This document shows positions 56,801 to 60,000 of a stretch of DNA of 60,000 nucleotides, piece by piece. The position numbers and the translations under genes are program-made. This DNA is from Strigamia acuminata. Lineage: Eukaryota > Arthropoda > Chilopoda > Geophilomorpha > Linotaeniidae. Each line of letters begins with the position of its first letter. Position 1 is the first letter of the stretch. The stretch is taken from NCBI GenBank assembly GCA_949358305.1, contig OX442314.1, positions 5,523,087 to 5,583,086 on the forward strand, written 5' to 3'. The notes under the pieces were generated by a model, which worked only from the letters and a program-made list of their open reading frames with translations, had not been told where the DNA came from and searched no databases.

Positions 56801-58770
56801 CAGCAATATCGTGTAGCGTCGTCGATTATCGTGAATACGAAACGAGCTCCGCCAATGGACGTGGTTTCTGATGGCCCCCAGACATCCATGTGGAGAAGGT
56901 CTAGTGCCTTGGTGGAAATTGGGTTTAAGTCCGGCTTATGTGTCGTGCGAATTGACTTCGCAAGTCGACAGTCATTGCATGCCAACTCCTTGGACACTTC
57001 AGCCGGTTCCATCCCGTAGACTTGATCATTTGCTGCCAAAAGACGCATCGAGTTGGTGTGAAGGTGGCCAAGACGACTATGCCACAGTCCAGTAGCGTCC
57101 TTCTTTGATGTGGTGGCAGCAACCGTCTCCTTTTTAGGTAGAGAAGTCGTTTTAGGAATGGATGACGTCGGGATTGTCTGAATAACGTCGGAATAGGATG
57201 GGACAGGAGGAGAAAGTTGGGTTGGTTTAGGACTGAGATTTGATAACGGATTGGTAGGAGTTGGGGTCGGAATTGGGTTCACGACGTCCGGAGATGGCAA
57301 CTCAATACGAAAATCCGTTATTTGCTCCATTTTAGATTTCGGTTTCTTTTTCGGTTTCGGAATGGGCTCAAAATCAACCTCAGAAGTAACCAAGGTCTTG
57401 ACAGGAGCTGTCGGTGGAGGTTGAGAAGCTGTCGAAACTGCTGTTGGAAAAGTCGGAGTCACGCAAAGTCCATCGACATAGTATAGTCCGCCTTTCTCTT
57501 TTGCTCGAAGAACTGATGAACGAATGTCGGATTGATAGACATTGATTTCTCCGTCGAATATGTGAATGTGAAACTTGTTTTTGTCGATTTTACTTACGGA
57601 GACTAGATTCGCCTCAAAGTTCAGAGCAAATAAGACGTTGTGTAAAGTCACGAAACAATCACAGTTATCAATCGAGGTCTGAAGCCGCACGTTTCCACGT
57701 CCCGTAACTTTGGACTTGCCCTGTCCGAGCTCGATGTCGAATGGCGTAATCTGTTCAAAGTTCGAAAACCACGATTGAATGTGGGAAACGTGGTCGGTGG
57801 CCCCGCAGTCGACGATCCATTCATTTGACTGCATAAAATGTGCAATGGGACGCTCGATGATTTGGGGACAATTCACGAAAAAATTCGCATCTCGACGTGG
57901 CCTAGAACTGCCTCGTGGTTTGGGATCTTCCTGCTTCGACGCGTTCTTATTACGACGGCGACTCTTGCTGCGAGAGGAGCGTTGGACTTGCGCAACAGGT
58001 GCCTGGCGGTTCTGACCATCGCTTTTCTGATGAGGGCACTTGTTGGCGTAATGTCCAAGTTCTTGGCAATTGAAACATCGAACTGTCGAAATATCACGCG
58101 GAGGTCGGGATTGATTCCGTCGAGACTGACCAGTATTGGAAGTATGCGCCGATGCTGACTGAGAATTGTTCACATGTATCGATTTGAGGCGCATATACTC
58201 GGAGAGAAGCTGTTCGGCCACTAGAGCGGGCTTGAACTTGTCATCCGGCCAATGATATATGGCAAACGAAACTTGAGAATATTCTGGAGGAAGACGATGG
58301 AGGTATTGGTACGCATGGTGGATATCTGATACCTCCTCTTGGACGGATTTAAGTTGGCTGACATGGTAGTCGACGCGGGCGATGAAATCCGCCATTTCCT
58401 CGTTCGGTTGGAGACGGAGCGCAAGGAAATCCCAGCGCATCGCGGCTTGACGCGCGCGAGAGCTGGGAGCGTAGATCTGGGCCAACTTATCCCAAGATTG
58501 TTTGGGAGTGTCACAATTATTGAGGGCTGACTTTTTCGCCTCCGAAACAAAACAGTAAATCAGGCCAAGCGCCTTGTCCTTTTTGCGCTGATATTTCGTT
58601 TTGTCCTTTTCCGATGCGGTTTTCAGGTATTCGACTTCCTCGGTTTCCGTCACGTGGTGCCACAATCCTTCTGCTTTGAGGAGCATTCGCATGCTCCTCT
58701 GCCACGAGTCGTAATTCCCTACAGCGAGTACGGGAACTCTGCCGCTGGTCGGATCGCTGACTTTTTGCAT
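53860..58770 (-). CDS. Gag-Pol polyprotein of copia C
   Basis: From ATG 58770 it has 1636 residues in one frame; the open frame extends four codons upstream but begins with TTG. Numbering below counts those four. The N-terminal Gag (copia-type, SWQRSMRMLLKAEGLWHHV) is followed by a zinc knuckle CFNCQELGHYANKC (236-249). The protease site is IVDCGATDH (D325), with Cys where Ser or Thr is usual. Then come the integrase zinc-finger region (LWHSRLGHLH), the integrase core (HMDVWGP, RSDRGGEF, NGTAERINR), RT (YVDDIVLF, preceded by RARLVAQGF and AYLYGELE) and RNase H (YTDASWASD, STMEAEFLAL, SDALAAIQF). The order PR-IN-RT-RH is diagnostic of Ty1/copia. No stops or frameshifts, so it may be functional. 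Confidence 0.93.
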   Translation of the reverse strand: MQKVSDPTSGRVPVLAVGNYDSWQRSMRMLLKAEGLWHHVTETEEVEYLKTASEKDKTKYQRKKDKALGLIYCFVSEAKKSALNNCDTPKQSWDKLAQIYAPSSRARQAAMRWDFLALRLQPNEEMADFIARVDYHVSQLKSVQEEVSDIHHAYQYLHRLPPEYSQVSFAIYHWPDDKFKPALVAEQLLSEYMRLKSIHVNNSQSASAHTSNTGQSRRNQSRPPRDISTVRCFNCQELGHYANKCPHQKSDGQNRQAPVAQVQRSSRSKSRRRNKNASKQEDPKPRGSSRPRRDANFFVNCPQIIERPIAHFMQSNEWIVDCGATDHVSHIQSWFSNFEQITPFDIELGQGKSKVTGRGNVRLQTSIDNCDCFVTLHNVLFALNFEANLVSVSKIDKNKFHIHIFDGEINVYQSDIRSSVLRAKEKGGLYYVDGLCVTPTFPTAVSTASQPPPTAPVKTLVTSEVDFEPIPKPKKKPKSKMEQITDFRIELPSPDVVNPIPTPTPTNPLSNLSPKPTQLSPPVPSYSDVIQTIPTSSIPKTTSLPKKETVAATTSKKDATGLWHSRLGHLHTNSMRLLAANDQVYGMEPAEVSKELACNDCRLAKSIRTTHKPDLNPISTKALDLLHMDVWGPSETTSIGGARFVFTIIDDATRYCWITPMAQKSQVFGIFKDFVTRIECVASTRVKAIRSDRGGEFMSNEFLDYLREKGIEGQRTNPTSPAMNGTAERINRTMAENVRAVLNETKLPNSLWAELAVTFAYIKNRSPHSRLNNQVPYILWRQRALSLRHLRRIGSKCWVHFTAPGRKKLQMRAWEGYIVGYAVGTRGYRIWNPLDDKITESCHVRIDERISYRRSIRNGNGNQQSTFEFPVENVQNFPQSTVSFDQNIQYLDWPKGSDSENEHSSSDDESEMPPLEESSSSAASAQFLTPERQLLEACALRLPSSDSNLGDDTDRDVDDIDEVSLVPMSNYTSPHVSPQTSPQTSPPLSQPGSPSRFVTTRRTMGTSVLQHTIPVFGAGPMSPAPLHGTEVLPTTARQTAFMWRYIGGDSPCAGWKREEHLRKDQRPGKIDTDVYYFPEPDVRLRSRGDIEKYCQFNHLEYNPELFFFGSIEYTTPTIPARHAAHLCRTEPASFAEIPKFHDAPKWREAIAEELGTFEEREVYVEVPKPPDTTILGCKWIFKLKSDAAGKITRYRARLVAQGFRQTLGVDYDEVFSPVVNFVLIRMFFCLLVVLRGWKDAHLDVKCAYLYGELEHKVYMRIPAGATCTHPNNVWLLIKSLYGLHQLGRQWFEKLDETLRSLGFRKLPGCNCVYIFGTSALMLVYVDDIVLFYATDSVLDRLIALISTKFQIVNLGPIAKLLGVEFIRDAGKTFISQRMYIAKIIKKFGTVTNNLVKVPVTPGTMLTRGPTENLIDFPYRSLIGSLLFLASRTRPDILYSVISLSQFNTCYTQAHIKALLQVLQYVSNTIDYCIELSGCSTGRLWGYTDASWASDSATSLSFGGFICYIGQTPIGWTCRKQTTVACSTMEAEFLALVDAVKEFYWLRHVYSECPMLGPISCPVIYSDALAAIQFTANDIENSKTKHIRVKFHWLREWYTAGQFELKKVPGDLNVADIFTKWLGSERLRSLISRIFRL

Positions 58771-59643
58771 GATAGCAGCCAAGACGAGACAAAACGCGAA
58801 AAATCACAGAAGCGACGAGAGTGGTATTGGTGCACTGGATTCGGAGCACTGGCGAACACGATGCACTTCACAACACACACACACCTCCCTCGTGGTTCAA
58901 AGCGGAAACCGTAAATGGGGCGATTCCTTCTGAAGAAATCAGAAAACCCCCGATAGCCAGTCTGAGAGGGTCCGACCGGTTGCCTGGAACCGCGGGAAAC
59001 CTCACTTGTACCACGACAAGCACTATCGGGGAATACAACGGCACTTGCCCGGATTCGAGCGAAGGGTGCCGAGGATGCTAAATGTCCCACACCAAAATCC
59101 CCCTTAAATCTAACAATAATAATAATACGACCCTGAAAAATAAAGAAGGCGAAATGGAGATTCTGTGTGGGCTGGTCACCACACCGTCGTGTAGAAAACA
59201 CGGGTTTACTCGCTTTTCTCGAAAAAGCGGCTGAAAAGCGCATTCGACCCGAATAAATCGAGAAAAAATCCAAAAATCGTCGAAAAATAAATAAATCGAC
59301 GATACTGTAGACACACCGGGGTGAATACAGCGGGTTTTGCCCGTTTCTAGATGATAACACGCCTTGTCGGCGGTGTCGAGTCGAAATCTCGGCGAAATCA
59401 GCGTTAAACCTGAAAATATAAAGATTTGCCGCAAAATTCGCGTAACCCGCGTAATTTTCGGCAAAGTTAGACAGGAGAACGTCGGTAGAACGTGGAATGA
59501 ACGTCTCGAAGACGTTACGAAAATGACGAAAATCGGCTGAAATCGACGTCGGAATCTGAAAATAGTCAAAAATTTGCCGCGAATCGCGAAAATCGCGAAT
59601 TTCTTGGCAAAAATTAGTGGAAAGCATGCTAACAGAGGATAGC
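58771..59643 (-). other. 5' leader of copia C
   Basis: About 870 bp without a convincing gene. It has two related segments (about 59380-59500 and 59525-59620), each with TTTGCCGC followed by CG-rich inverted sequences, and a perfect hairpin AACGTCT-CGA-AGACGTT near 59497-59515. These may act in RNA packaging or dimerisation. Confidence 0.45.
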
Positions 59644-59661
59644 AACCATCCTCTGCTACCA
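59644..59661 (-). other. Primer binding site of copia C, initiator tRNA-Met
   Basis: The minus strand reads TGGTAGCAGAGGATGGTT, complementary to the 3' end of eukaryotic initiator tRNA-Met including CCA. It lies two bases from the LTR. The first bases of the LTR on the plus strand (TGTAGCAGAGG) nearly repeat it. Confidence 0.88.
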
Positions 59662-59663
59662 AT

Positions 59664-60000
59664 TGTAGCAGAGGAGGAGGAAATTAGCTCGGAATTACGA
59701 GCGAAAAATCGAAAACGGAGTCGGAAAACGACTCGCAGAGTGCTCGCAAATACTCGCTCGCAGAATACTCGCGCCGAAAACGTTTCGAGCAAGATACGGC
59801 CGTGCACAAGCACTTATATGCCGTGGAATGATGCAAATAGCATATACAAATAATAAAATGATTTAATATAAACGAAATATCTTACATAGTGGTCCAAATC
59901 AGGTTGGGAAAGAGGATGGGCAAGCAACAACATGTGCAGCGCCATCTTGGATTCAAGAGAGTGTGAGAAGCGACACCTTGTGTCGCAATACAACATTACA
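59664..60000 (-). repeat. 5' LTR of copia C (partial)
   Basis: Aligns with 53112-53448 at an offset of 6552, with scattered substitutions (for example at 59703 and 59898-59901). The window ends inside it. Confidence 0.92.

Larger units (their letters stand above)
53112..60000 (-). mobile_element. Ty1/copia LTR retrotransposon C, right end outside the window
   Basis: Left LTR 53112-53656 (545 bp) and right LTR from 59664 onward both start TGTAGCAGAGGAGG on the plus strand. The initiator tRNA-Met primer site is next to the right LTR and the purine tract next to the left one, so the element reads on the minus strand. The gag-pol frame is full length. The two LTRs differ at several sites in the first 340 bp. 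It is inserted in the 3' LTR of element B. Confidence 0.93.

Noticed and set aside
58719-59813. Minus-strand frame of 364 codons over the copia C leader and LTR
   Set aside because: It crosses the LTR edge and primer site, so it cannot be a normal gene of the element, and it resembles no family.

Overview
The window is animal nuclear DNA. It is AT-rich, intron-containing and dominated by transposable elements. DEG/ENaC channel genes (a metazoan family), introns of about 66-90 bp with GT..AG ends, and Ty3/gypsy, Ty1/copia, MULE and MITE-type repeats all point to an invertebrate, perhaps an arthropod or other protostome. I cannot name the species. There is no prokaryotic gene organisation and I saw no rRNA or tRNA gene.

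Layout. 1-8367: the 3' three quarters of Ty3/gypsy element A (gag tail, pol, a spliced third ORF, 3' LTR). 8368-8608: a DEG/ENaC exon cut off by that LTR. 8609-12400: repeat debris, namely an 87-bp tandem duplication, a GC-rich island between direct repeats, two decayed copia pieces and a G-rich minisatellite. 12405-20230 and 20688-29365: two copies of a segmental duplication, each with one 11-exon DEG/ENaC gene on the minus strand. Copy 1 reconstructs to an intact 801-residue protein. Copy 2 has a nonsense codon and a MULE inserted in its last exon. 30083-53111: Ty3/gypsy element B, broken inside gag by element N (32099-41529, identical 1915-bp LTRs, minus orientation, a single unknown ORF), carrying a 1-nt deletion in pol and an internal 1684-bp tandem duplication. 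53112-60000: a Ty1/copia element C with a full-length gag-pol, inserted in the 3' LTR of B and running off the window.

Main results. (1) Each DEG/ENaC gene encodes two complete channel subunits in one chain (TM1-ectodomain-TM2 twice). The second TM segment of domain 1 and the first of domain 2 lie in one exon, and the intron phases of the two halves are the same (0,1,0,0,2). The gene therefore looks like a tandem gene duplication that fused. (2) Elements A and B both use the same -1 frameshift heptamer (A AAA AAC) between gag and pol, and both carry a homologous spliced third ORF after pol that does not look like an envelope. In B this ORF has its own candidate promoter and 5' intron. (3) Element N is a large non-autonomous LTR element with one conserved-looking minus-strand ORF and about 3.5 kb of non-coding leader studded with short palindromes.

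Several apparent ORF starts in this window are not ATG codons; I moved starts to the first ATG or to the frameshift site where I could.
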